Source of the DNA: an uncultured Clostridia bacterium
GTDB lineage: Bacteria > Bacillota > Clostridia > Christensenellales > Borkfalkiaceae
Assembly (NCBI GenBank): GCA_904373255.1
Contig: CAJFFD010000001.1
Coordinates: forward strand, 1 to 49,253
Reading direction: 5' to 3'
DNA: 49,253 nucleotides
In this document: positions 42,564 to 49,253 of the stretch, piece by piece
How the letters are laid out: every line of letters begins with the position of its first letter
Numbering within the stretch: position 1 is the stretch's first letter
Program-made: the position numbers and the translations under genes
The notes under the pieces: model-generated
What the model was told of the DNA's origin: nothing
What the model saw: the letters and a program-made list of their open reading frames with translations, nothing else
Databases searched by the model: none

Positions 42564-45125
42564 ATGCTCAATCTGGTTTTGATCGACGGAAACAGTTTGC
42601 TGAACCGCGCGTTTTATGCAACGAAACATCTTACGACAAAGAGCGGAATACCGACGAATGCGGTATTCGGCTTTACAAAGCTGCTTTTGAAAATTATCGG
42701 CGACATAAAACCCGACAGGCTCATCGTAACATTCGACCTGAAGGCTCCGACTTTCCGGCATAAAATGTACGAAGGCTATAAGGCGACGCGCAAACCGATG
42801 CCGGACGACCTTGCCGCACAGCTCGGAATGCTCAAAAGCCTGTTACAGTCGATGCGGATTGCCATGTGCGAAAAGGCGGGTTATGAGGCGGACGATCTGA
42901 TCGGAACGCTTTCACATAAGTTTGAGGGCGTTAAAAGCATCGTTATCACGGGCGATCGCGATTCGTACCAGCTGATAGACGAACGCACCGACGTCTATCT
43001 GACGAAAACGGGCGTGAGCGACCTTCTGAAACTGGATAAGGATAACTTTCAGTCAATAGTCGGCTATGCGCCGGAGCAGGTCATCGAAATGAAGGCTCTC
43101 ATGGGGGACAGCTCCGATAATATCCCCGGGGTTGCCGGCATCGGCGAAAAGACCGCGCTGTCGCTGATAACACAATTCGGAAGTCTTGACGGCGTGTATT
43201 CCAATCTTGACAGTCTGCCGTCCTCCGTGCGCTCGAAGCTGGAAAAGGGGAAGGATACGGCATATCTGTCGAAAGAACTTGCTACGATCGACCGAAATGT
43301 AGATCTGTCCGTCGATCTCGACGAATGCGGTATTCACATACCGTTTTCGCAGGAGGTGCGCACCCAATTTTTGCAGCTAGAGTTCACCTCTTTGCTGAAG
43401 TTGGATATTTTTGAACGGGAGTCAGAATCCCGCAATGAGATCGTGCAGCCTGCAATTCCGGTTAAGTTTGTTTCCGATGCGGAGGCATTTGCTGCGGTAT
43501 TTTCGGAGGTGCGGGAATTTTCTCTTGTGCGGTGGAAAAACGGGTTTCATATTTATTCGGGCGGCACGGAATATGTGCTTCGGGAAAGGGAAACTCTGTT
43601 GGACGACGGTTTGCATTCCGCCGACATCGAGCATGCGTTGGGGGGACTGTTCGGGAATCCGCAGGCGACTGCGCTGCTATACGGCAAAAAGGAAATCCGG
43701 AAATTTCTGCATACGTTCGGCTGCGAAATAAAATGTGCGGCCGAGGATATTTCTCTCATGAAATATCTCGCCGATTATACGGGGAAAGACGACAATCTCG
43801 CCCTAACTTTGCAAGGATACGGACTGAGCGAGGAAACTCCCGCATACGGAGTAAGCCGTCTCTATGATATTCTGAAGGTTAAACTCGAAGAAGAAAATCT
43901 GGGTTCGCTCTACCGGCAGGTGGAGTTGCCGCTGTCTGACGTTTTGTGCGATATGGAGGAATGCGGCGTTAAAATCGACAGAGCTGCTTCCGCGCAGTTT
44001 GAAAAGCGCTATAAAGAAGAAATCACACAGGTTACGGCGGACATCTATGCGGAGGCGGGCGAGGAATTCAATATCAATTCTCCGCTCCAGCTCGGAAATA
44101 TCCTGTTTGAAAAACTGCGTCTGCCTGCTCCGAAAAAGGGGAAGCGCGGCGCATATTCGACAAGCGCAGATATTCTCGAAAAGCTGGCGGACGACTATAA
44201 GATTGTACGCGATGTGCTGAAATGCAGGCATTATCAAAAACTTCTGTCCACTTATATCGACGGGTTCAAGCCGCTCATCGATCCCAAAACAGGGTTGGTG
44301 CATACCTGCTTCAACCAGGTGCAGACGACGACGGGCAGGCTTTCAAGCGCTAACCCGAATCTGCAGAATATTCCGATTCGCGACGACGACGGAAGAGAAC
44401 TGCGCAAGTTGTTTATTGCGCGGGGTGCTGACCGCGTATTGATCGACGCCGACTATTCGCAGATCGAACTGCGGCTTTTGGCGCATTTTTCCGGCTGCAA
44501 GGAACTGATCGAGGCTTACAGGGAGGGCAAGGACATTCACGCGCTGACGGCGTCTCAGGTTTTTTCCGTCCCGATCGACCAGGTAAGCTCTTCCCAGCGC
44601 CGTGCCGCAAAAGCCGTCAATTTCGGGATAATTTACGGCATCAGCGATTTCGGTTTGGCAAGCAATCTGAATATCTCCGCAAAGCAGGCGGGCGAATATA
44701 TCAGAAAATATTTTGAAACGTATTCCGACGTAAAAAAGTATATGGATTCCAATGTAGAATTTGCGCGAAAGAACGGCTATGTGACGACCCTGCTCGGCAG
44801 AAAGCGGGTTATCAACGAAATTAAATCCTCAAATTACAACATTCGTTCATTCGGCGAGCGTGCGGCAATGAATATGCCTTTGCAGGGCAGCAGTGCAGAT
44901 ATAATAAAGATAGCCATGCTCCGCATTTTTGAGCGCATGAAAAAGGAAGGGCTGCGTTCCAAGCTGATTTTGCAGGTTCATGACGAATTGGTAATCGACG
45001 CCTATGAGGACGAAGCGGACAGAGTCGGCGAATTGTTGCGGTTCGAAATGGAAAATGCCGTTCAGCTGAATGTGCCGCTCGTGGCGGAGGTGCATCGAGG
45101 GAAAAACTGGTATGAAGCGAAATAA
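42564..45125 (+). CDS. polA: DNA polymerase I
   Basis: An 853-residue polymerase. Residues 1-280 are the 5'-3' exonuclease/flap domain (VLIDGNSLLNRAFYA, EADDLIGTL, GDSSDNIPGVAGIG). Residues ~290-440 are the 3'-5' exonuclease fold, but the acidic metal-binding residues of Klenow are not seen, so proofreading is probably lost, as in many Gram-positive PolA. The polymerase domain has DADYSQIELRLLAHF (motif A), RRAAKAVNFGIIYG (motif B) and QVHDELVIDA (motif C). coaE overlaps its end by 14 nt. Confidence 0.96.
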   Translation: MLNLVLIDGNSLLNRAFYATKHLTTKSGIPTNAVFGFTKLLLKIIGDIKPDRLIVTFDLKAPTFRHKMYEGYKATRKPMPDDLAAQLGMLKSLLQSMRIAMCEKAGYEADDLIGTLSHKFEGVKSIVITGDRDSYQLIDERTDVYLTKTGVSDLLKLDKDNFQSIVGYAPEQVIEMKALMGDSSDNIPGVAGIGEKTALSLITQFGSLDGVYSNLDSLPSSVRSKLEKGKDTAYLSKELATIDRNVDLSVDLDECGIHIPFSQEVRTQFLQLEFTSLLKLDIFERESESRNEIVQPAIPVKFVSDAEAFAAVFSEVREFSLVRWKNGFHIYSGGTEYVLRERETLLDDGLHSADIEHALGGLFGNPQATALLYGKKEIRKFLHTFGCEIKCAAEDISLMKYLADYTGKDDNLALTLQGYGLSEETPAYGVSRLYDILKVKLEEENLGSLYRQVELPLSDVLCDMEECGVKIDRAASAQFEKRYKEEITQVTADIYAEAGEEFNINSPLQLGNILFEKLRLPAPKKGKRGAYSTSADILEKLADDYKIVRDVLKCRHYQKLLSTYIDGFKPLIDPKTGLVHTCFNQVQTTTGRLSSANPNLQNIPIRDDDGRELRKLFIARGADRVLIDADYSQIELRLLAHFSGCKELIEAYREGKDIHALTASQVFSVPIDQVSSSQRRAAKAVNFGIIYGISDFGLASNLNISAKQAGEYIRKYFETYSDVKKYMDSNVEFARKNGYVTTLLGRKRVINEIKSSNYNIRSFGERAAMNMPLQGSSADIIKIAMLRIFERMKKEGLRSKLILQVHDELVIDAYEDEADRVGELLRFEMENAVQLNVPLVAEVHRGKNWYEAK

Positions 45126-45711
45126 AATATTTGTCGCGATTACGGGAGGGATCGGCAGCGGGAAATCGACCGTCGCTGAAATTTTGTCTGGACTGGGTTA
45201 TCCCGTTTTTTCCGCCGATGCCGTCGCGCGAGATATATATAATGATCCGACGGTATTTAAAAGAGTATCGGAACTCTTTCCTCAATGCGTCGAGGGGGAC
45301 AGCGTCAACAGGAAAAAGTTGGCAGAAACAGTCTTTGCCGATGCTTCCAAACTGGCGCAGCTGAACGCGCTTACGCATCCGATTATCATGCGCAGGTTGT
45401 TTTTGCAAATGCAGGAATGCCGGGGGGAAATCGCTTTTGCAGAAGTGCCTCTGCTGTTCGAGAGCGGTTCTGCGGAACAATTCGATAAAGTTATTATCGT
45501 CATGCGCAGCGAAGAATTGCGGACAGAGGCGGTTATGAAGCGCGACGGACTTACAAGAGAAGCTGTTGCCGCGCGCATAAAAAACCAATATGATTATGAA
45601 AGAAATTTGAATACGGGGCATACTGTATTATATAATGACGGGGATATATCCGCATTGAAATGCAAAGTGGTTCGTATCGTAAATGAAATTGTCCGTAATA
45701 ATCGCCAATAG
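45112..45711 (+). CDS. coaE: dephospho-CoA kinase
   Basis: A 199-residue kinase for the last step of CoA biosynthesis. VAITGGIGSGKSTVAEIL is the P-loop. FSADAVARDIYND and EVPLLFESG are the conserved substrate motifs. The start is the ATG just inside the end of polA; the upstream in-frame extension is not needed. polA-coaE-lytic transglycosylase forms one transcription unit. Confidence 0.94.
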   Translation: MKRNKIFVAITGGIGSGKSTVAEILSGLGYPVFSADAVARDIYNDPTVFKRVSELFPQCVEGDSVNRKKLAETVFADASKLAQLNALTHPIIMRRLFLQMQECRGEIAFAEVPLLFESGSAEQFDKVIIVMRSEELRTEAVMKRDGLTREAVAARIKNQYDYERNLNTGHTVLYNDGDISALKCKVVRIVNEIVRNNRQ

Positions 45712-46228
45712 AAAAGTTCTGTTTTTTTTGTGCCTGGTTTTGCTTCTTTTGGTTGTGGGCGCCGCGCTGTTCTACTCGGTGTATCTGCCGAAAAGATATG
45801 GGGCTTCCGTAACCATGTATGCGGAAGAGTTCGGGGTCGACAAAGACCTTGCCTATGCGGTCATCCGCACCGAAAGCAACTTTCGAGAGGATGCGGTAAG
45901 CAGTGCAGGGGCGCGCGGCTTGATGCAGCTGATGCCGTCCACGGCGCAGTTTATTGCGGGCAGGATCGGGGAAGATCTGTCGGTCGATGACCCGGAGGAC
46001 AATATCCGCATGGGAATATGGTATCTCGCTTATCTGCAGAAGAAGTTCAGCGGACAGACGGAAGTGCTTGCCGCATATAATGCGGGGGAAGGAGCCGTGC
46101 GAAGGTGGTTGAAAGACGGTTCCTGCTCTTCAGACGGTGTTACGTTGCAGGATATTCCGCTGTCCGAAACGAGGCAGTATGTAAAAAGAGTTAAAAAGTT
46201 TTATAATTGTTACAAATTCTTTTACTAA
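45683..46228 (+). CDS. membrane-anchored lytic transglycosylase
   Basis: A 181-residue protein. An N-terminal membrane anchor (FFLCLVLLLLVVGAALFYSVYL) is followed by an SLT domain: AVIRTESNFREDAVSSAGARGLMQLMPSTA, with the catalytic Glu in RTESNF, and LAAYNAGEGAV. It cleaves peptidoglycan glycan strands. Its start lies 29 nt inside the coaE end. Confidence 0.92.
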   Translation: MKLSVIIANRKVLFFLCLVLLLLVVGAALFYSVYLPKRYGASVTMYAEEFGVDKDLAYAVIRTESNFREDAVSSAGARGLMQLMPSTAQFIAGRIGEDLSVDDPEDNIRMGIWYLAYLQKKFSGQTEVLAAYNAGEGAVRRWLKDGSCSSDGVTLQDIPLSETRQYVKRVKKFYNCYKFFY

Positions 46229-46232
46229 TAAC

Positions 46233-46261
46233 TTGACTTTTTTCCGAAAATCATGTAAAAT
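46233..46261 (+). promoter_or_regulatory. promoter of tRNA-Leu
   Basis: TTGACT (46233-46238), a 17 bp spacer and TAAAAT (46256-46261); the tRNA begins 11 bp later. Confidence 0.7.
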
Positions 46262-46272
46262 AACTCTTGCTT

Positions 46273-46354
46273 GTGAGGATGGCGGAACTGGCAGACGCGT
46301 ACGTTTGAGGGGCGTATGGAGAAATCCGTGTGGGTTCAAGTCCCATTCTTCCAA
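46273..46354 (+). tRNA. tRNA-Leu (GAG) with imperfect acceptor stem
   Basis: The D-arm region (TGGCGGAACTGGCAGACGC), anticodon stem TACGT/GCGTA with loop TTGAGGG (anticodon GAG), long variable arm and T-arm GTGGG-TTCAAGT-CCCAT are typical of tRNA-Leu. The acceptor GTGAGGA against TCTTCCA pairs at only five of seven positions; the first two are mismatched. No CCA is encoded, unlike the other two tRNAs here. It is either functional with end repair or a damaged gene. Confidence 0.75.
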
Positions 46355-46438
46355 TTCCCGCTTTTTTTTGCTTTTAAGCACTATAAAATATAATATTTTA
46401 TAAGTTTAGGCACATTAAGGCACAGATTTATTTTTCAA

Positions 46439-46469
46439 TTTTGGGGTAGTTTTGGGGTAGTTTTGGTAA
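46439..46469. repeat. tandem 11-mer repeat
   Basis: TTTTGGGGTAG occurs twice in tandem (46439-46449, 46450-46460) and is followed by a partial third copy TTTTGGTAA. It lies 85 bp past the tRNA-Leu gene. Short direct repeats beside a tRNA 3' end recall integrase arm-binding sites. Confidence 0.5.
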
Positions 46470-46559
46470 AGTTTTTAATATTTGAGTTTGCTGCTGCATC
46501 GCTAAAACTGCGAATCAGCAGGAATATGAAAATTGCTTTAATTGCATACGGAAAAGTAA

Positions 46560-46589
46560 TTGACAGTGTCGGGCGTTCTGTGCTATTAT
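46560..46589 (+). promoter_or_regulatory. promoter in the non-coding stretch before the polyamine genes
   Basis: TTGACA (46560-46565), an 18 bp spacer and TATTAT (46584-46589), with an extended TGC. A transcript would give about 360 nt of leader before the decarboxylase. Within it CTTGCGCA-GA-TGCGCAAG (46636-46653) is a perfect palindrome and GTGGTATATGCCAC (46706-46719) a near-palindrome. A second possible -10 (TATAAT 46764-46769) lacks a good -35. Confidence 0.55.
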
Positions 46590-46860
46590 AATTCAGCAAG
46601 ATGTAGATTGTTCTGCGAATGCAAATATTTGACCGCTTGCGCAGATGCGCAAGTAATCGCCATACGGACAGGCGGGTCAGCTGCCGGGCGTGTAAAATCG
46701 CGCGCGTGGTATATGCCACATTATTGATTGAGTTAAAAGCTCAAATTTTATAAGTTGATTACTTTATAATCAAAAGCTTACAAAGCATCACTTGTGAAAC
46801 GGTCAATAAGAGTAGTGAAAGTATTTGCATAGGCATACTTACTCGAAAACGGAATGCTGC

Positions 46861-46938
46861 ACAAACCGAATTGCTTCGGTTTGTTCCTCGTGTTGATTTT
46901 TACAGGCATTGCTTTGGCGGCGATGCCTGTATTTTTTT
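46861..46938 (+). promoter_or_regulatory. candidate transcription attenuator upstream of the decarboxylase
   Basis: A perfect hairpin ACAAACCGAA-TTGC-TTCGGTTTGT (46861-46884) is followed by a terminator TACAGGCAT/ATGCCTGTA (46901-46909, 46923-46931) with seven Ts, only 19 nt before the start codon. CCTCG (46886-46890) is complementary to CGAGG (46943-46947), which overlaps the ribosome site. The arrangement suggests regulated read-through or ribosome-site masking. Confidence 0.6.
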
Positions 46939-46956
46939 GTTGCGAGGATGGTTCAA

Positions 46957-48405
46957 ATGGACGACAAAAGCCAAAAACGCGCACCTTTATATGAAGCATT
47001 GGAACGGCTGCGGCGGCAGCGCGTGGTGCCGTTTGACGTACCCGGGCATAAACGCGGGCGCGGCAACCCGGAACTCGTCGCCTTGCTGGGCGAAAAGTGC
47101 GTCGGATTGGACGTGAATTCCATGAAGCCGCTAGACAACCTCTGTCACCCGTCTTCCGTCATCAAAGAGGCGGAAACTCTCGCTGCGCAGGCATTTGGTG
47201 CGCAGGATGCCTTCTTCATGGTCGGCGGTACGACCTCTTCGGTGCAGAGCATGATCCTCTCCGTCTGCAAGGAAGGGGACAAAATCATCCTGCCTCGCAA
47301 CGTGCATAAGAGCGTCATCAACTGTCTGATTTTATGCGGAGCCATTCCCGTATACGTCAATCCCGAAGTCGACCGAAGGCTGGGAATCTCCCTCGGCATG
47401 GAACTTTCGTGCCTGGAGGAAGCGATCAAAGCTAACCCCGGGGCGGTCGCCGTGTTCGTTAACAATCCGACCTATTACGGTATCTGTTCCGACCTGCGTT
47501 CAATTGTTAAGCTGGCACATTCGTACGGGTTAAAGGTTCTTGCGGATGAGGCGCACGGCACACACTTTTATTTTCATGAAAAACTTCCTGTCAGCGCAAT
47601 GGAGGCGGGCGCGGATATGGCGGCGGTTTCCATGCACAAATCGGGCGGGAGCCTCACGCAGAGTTCGCTGCTTCTCCTGAATAAAGGAGTCAATGCCGAT
47701 TATGTCCGCCAGGTCATCAACCTGACGCAGACGACGAGCGCGTCCTATCTTTTGATGGCGAGCCTGGATATTAGCCGCCGAAATCTTGCTTTGAACGGGC
47801 ACGATTCCTTTGAAAAGGTAATGAAAATGGCGCAGTACGCGCGCGACGAAATCAACGACATCGGCGGCTACTACGCCTACGGCAAGGAACTCATCAACGG
47901 CTCAAGCATCTACGATTTCGATATCACCAAACTTTCCGTCTATACCCGCGACATCGGACTGGCAGGAATCGAAGTTTACGACATCCTGCGCGACGAGTAC
48001 GACATTCAGATCGAATTCGGCGATATCGGCAATATGCTGGCGTATATCTCCATCGGCGACCGCATTCAGGACATCGAGCGGCTGGTCGGCGCGCTTGAGG
48101 ATATCAAGCGGCTGTACAGCAAGGACAAGGCGGGGATGCTCGCAGACGAATACATCGCGCCGAAAGTTGCGCTTTCGCCCAAGGCGGCATTTTATGCGGA
48201 GAAGAAATCGCTTCCTCTGCGCGAGACGGAAGGGCATATCTGCGCGGAATTCGTCATGTGTTACCCGCCGGGGATCCCCATTCTCGCGCCGGGTGAATGC
48301 ATAACGAAAGAGATCATCGACTATATCATTTACGCAAAGGAGAAGGGCTGTTCCATGCAGGGCACGGAGGACATCAATGTAGAGCGGCTCAACGTTCTGG
48401 TTTAA
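46957..48405 (+). CDS. speA: PLP-dependent Orn/Lys/Arg decarboxylase
   Basis: A 482-residue fold type I decarboxylase of the short (Bacillus SpeA-like) form. VPGHKRG near the N-terminus and MVGGTTSSVQSMI are the family motifs. ADEAHGTHF contains the PLP-ring Asp, and SMHKSGGSLTQSS holds the PLP Lys228. It probably makes agmatine (or cadaverine) as the first step toward spermidine, given the spermidine synthase 12 nt downstream. Arginine versus lysine specificity cannot be fixed. The start ATG lies 9 nt after GAGG. Confidence 0.9.
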   Translation: MDDKSQKRAPLYEALERLRRQRVVPFDVPGHKRGRGNPELVALLGEKCVGLDVNSMKPLDNLCHPSSVIKEAETLAAQAFGAQDAFFMVGGTTSSVQSMILSVCKEGDKIILPRNVHKSVINCLILCGAIPVYVNPEVDRRLGISLGMELSCLEEAIKANPGAVAVFVNNPTYYGICSDLRSIVKLAHSYGLKVLADEAHGTHFYFHEKLPVSAMEAGADMAAVSMHKSGGSLTQSSLLLLNKGVNADYVRQVINLTQTTSASYLLMASLDISRRNLALNGHDSFEKVMKMAQYARDEINDIGGYYAYGKELINGSSIYDFDITKLSVYTRDIGLAGIEVYDILRDEYDIQIEFGDIGNMLAYISIGDRIQDIERLVGALEDIKRLYSKDKAGMLADEYIAPKVALSPKAAFYAEKKSLPLRETEGHICAEFVMCYPPGIPILAPGECITKEIIDYIIYAKEKGCSMQGTEDINVERLNVLV

Positions 48406-48417
48406 GGAGATACGGTT

Positions 48418-49253
48418 ATGGAAATGTGGTTTTCCGATATACATACCCCCAACGTCAAACTTTCTATCCGCGTTACGAAACAGCTGTTCAGCGGGCAGAG
48501 CGATTATCAGCAGGTGGATGTGTTCGATTCTGTAGATCTGGGGCGCTTCATCAGCCTGGACGGCGAGATCGTTTTCTCCGAAAAGGACGAATTCATCTAT
48601 GACGAAATGGTCGTCCACGTCCCCATGGCGGTGCATCCGAACGTGAAAAAGGTACTCGTCATCGGCGGCGGCGACGGCGGCGTTGCCAAGGAACTGTGCA
48701 ACTACCCCGAAATCGAGCAGATCGATGTCGTCGAAACGGACGAAATGTTCATCGAGGTCAGCCGCCAGTTCTTCCCCGAGACGGCGGAGGGTCTCAACGA
48801 CCCGCGCGTGCGCATCTTCCCGCAGGACGGGCTTCGCTTTCTGCGCGGAAAAACGGGGGAGTACGACTTGATCATCAACGACTCCACCGACCCGTTCGGG
48901 CCGACGGAGGGGCTGTTTACCAAGGAATTTTACGGCAGCTGCTACAAGGCGCTGCGCGACGACGGCGTGATGGTCTATCAGCACGGGAGCCCGTTCTACG
49001 ACGAGGACGAGGACGCCTGCCGCAGCATGCACAAGAAGGTGTATCGCTGTTTCCCCATCAGCCGCGTATATCAGGCGCACATTCCGACCTGTTCTTCGGG
49101 GTATTGGCTGTTCGGGTTCGCGTCCAAAAAATATCACCCGTTGAACGATTTCAGGCCGCAGGAATGGAACGCGAGAAAGATCAAAACGTGGTACTACACG
49201 ACCAATTTGCATAGGGGCGCGTTTATGCTGCCGCGCTATGTGGAAGATATTCT
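48418..49253 (+). CDS. speE: spermidine synthase (partial, runs off the window)
   Basis: At least 278 residues; the stop lies beyond the window. It is an aminopropyltransferase with a Rossmann fold: LVIGGGDGGVAKEL is the decarboxylated-SAM site, VVETDEMFIEVSRQFF the acidic ribose-binding loop, and INDSTDPFGPTEGL the catalytic gate. YQQVDVFDS at the N-terminus is the putrescine-side motif. TTAAGGAGATACGGTT precedes the ATG. It is in one operon with the decarboxylase; further polyamine genes probably follow. Confidence 0.95.
   Translation, partial: MEMWFSDIHTPNVKLSIRVTKQLFSGQSDYQQVDVFDSVDLGRFISLDGEIVFSEKDEFIYDEMVVHVPMAVHPNVKKVLVIGGGDGGVAKELCNYPEIEQIDVVETDEMFIEVSRQFFPETAEGLNDPRVRIFPQDGLRFLRGKTGEYDLIINDSTDPFGPTEGLFTKEFYGSCYKALRDDGVMVYQHGSPFYDEDEDACRSMHKKVYRCFPISRVYQAHIPTCSSGYWLFGFASKKYHPLNDFRPQEWNARKIKTWYYTTNLHRGAFMLPRYVEDI

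Noticed and set aside
46435-46719. 94-residue minus-strand frame between tRNA-Leu and the decarboxylase
   Set aside because: It contains palindromes and the tandem 11-mer, has no ribosome site and no family motif; it is better read as non-coding DNA.
47902-49212. 436-residue open frame on the minus strand opposite the polyamine genes
   Set aside because: It spans both speA and speE, whose motifs are intact; the antisense translation is featureless.

Overview
The window reads as a chromosomal segment of an anaerobic, Gram-positive-type bacterium of the Clostridia (Bacillota). The reasons are strong AGGAGG-type ribosome sites, near-consensus sigma-A promoters (TTGACA / TATAAT, 17 bp spacer), a glycyl-radical enzyme and its activase, lipoproteins, a complete bacterial glycogen operon and many Clostridia-type families. 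The order Christensenellales or a relative is a guess; nothing here fixes it.

Region 1 (1-1700) holds a small membrane protein and a divergent PHP-type phosphoesterase. Region 2 (1.7-17.6 kb) is the core of the window: a bacterial microcompartment (BMC) locus of the glycyl-radical type that includes a class II (fuculose/rhamnulose-phosphate type) aldolase, i.e. the GRM5-like fucose/rhamnose layout. The aldolase would release lactaldehyde. A B12-independent 1,2-propanediol dehydratase makes propionaldehyde. A CoA-acylating aldehyde dehydrogenase and PduL convert it to propionyl-phosphate, while alcohol dehydrogenases reoxidise NADH to make propanol. Shell genes present are one PduU-like permuted hexamer, four BMC-H, one BMC-P and one PduT-like BMC-T with the Fe-S cysteine. 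A PduS-like flavo/Fe-S protein and a PduV/EutP-like GTPase accompany them. Five cargo proteins carry a recognisable amphipathic encapsulation helix.

The BMC locus ends in a tightly overlapping cassette: DeoR-family regulator, ParA-type ATPase, ParB-domain protein without a helix-turn-helix, and an iron alcohol dehydrogenase. The ParA/ParB-domain pair is the most interesting item in the window: a candidate microcompartment positioning system that is analogous to carboxysome McdAB but uses a ParB/sulfiredoxin-fold partner. pta and ackA follow directly and would turn the acyl-phosphate into ATP.

Region 3 (20-25 kb) holds an NlpC/P60 hydrolase, an alpha/beta hydrolase, a gene-poor 850 bp stretch with structured repeats beside a tRNA-Thr gene, a YitT-family membrane protein and tRNA-Val. 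Region 4 (25-35 kb) is a glycogen operon (glgB, glgC, glgD, glgA, glgP, GH13 amylase). Region 5 (35-46 kb) has two HtrA-like lipoproteins with a mixture of live and dead protease domains, an SPFH protein with a small ribbon-helix-helix partner, an ABC-F ATPase, an Lgt-like protein, polA, coaE and a lytic transglycosylase. Region 6 (46.2 kb to the end) has a tRNA-Leu gene with an imperfect acceptor stem, a 570 bp non-coding stretch with an apparent attenuator, and the polyamine genes for an Orn/Lys/Arg decarboxylase and spermidine synthase; the latter runs off the window.

No transposase, intact integrase, CRISPR array or rRNA is visible.
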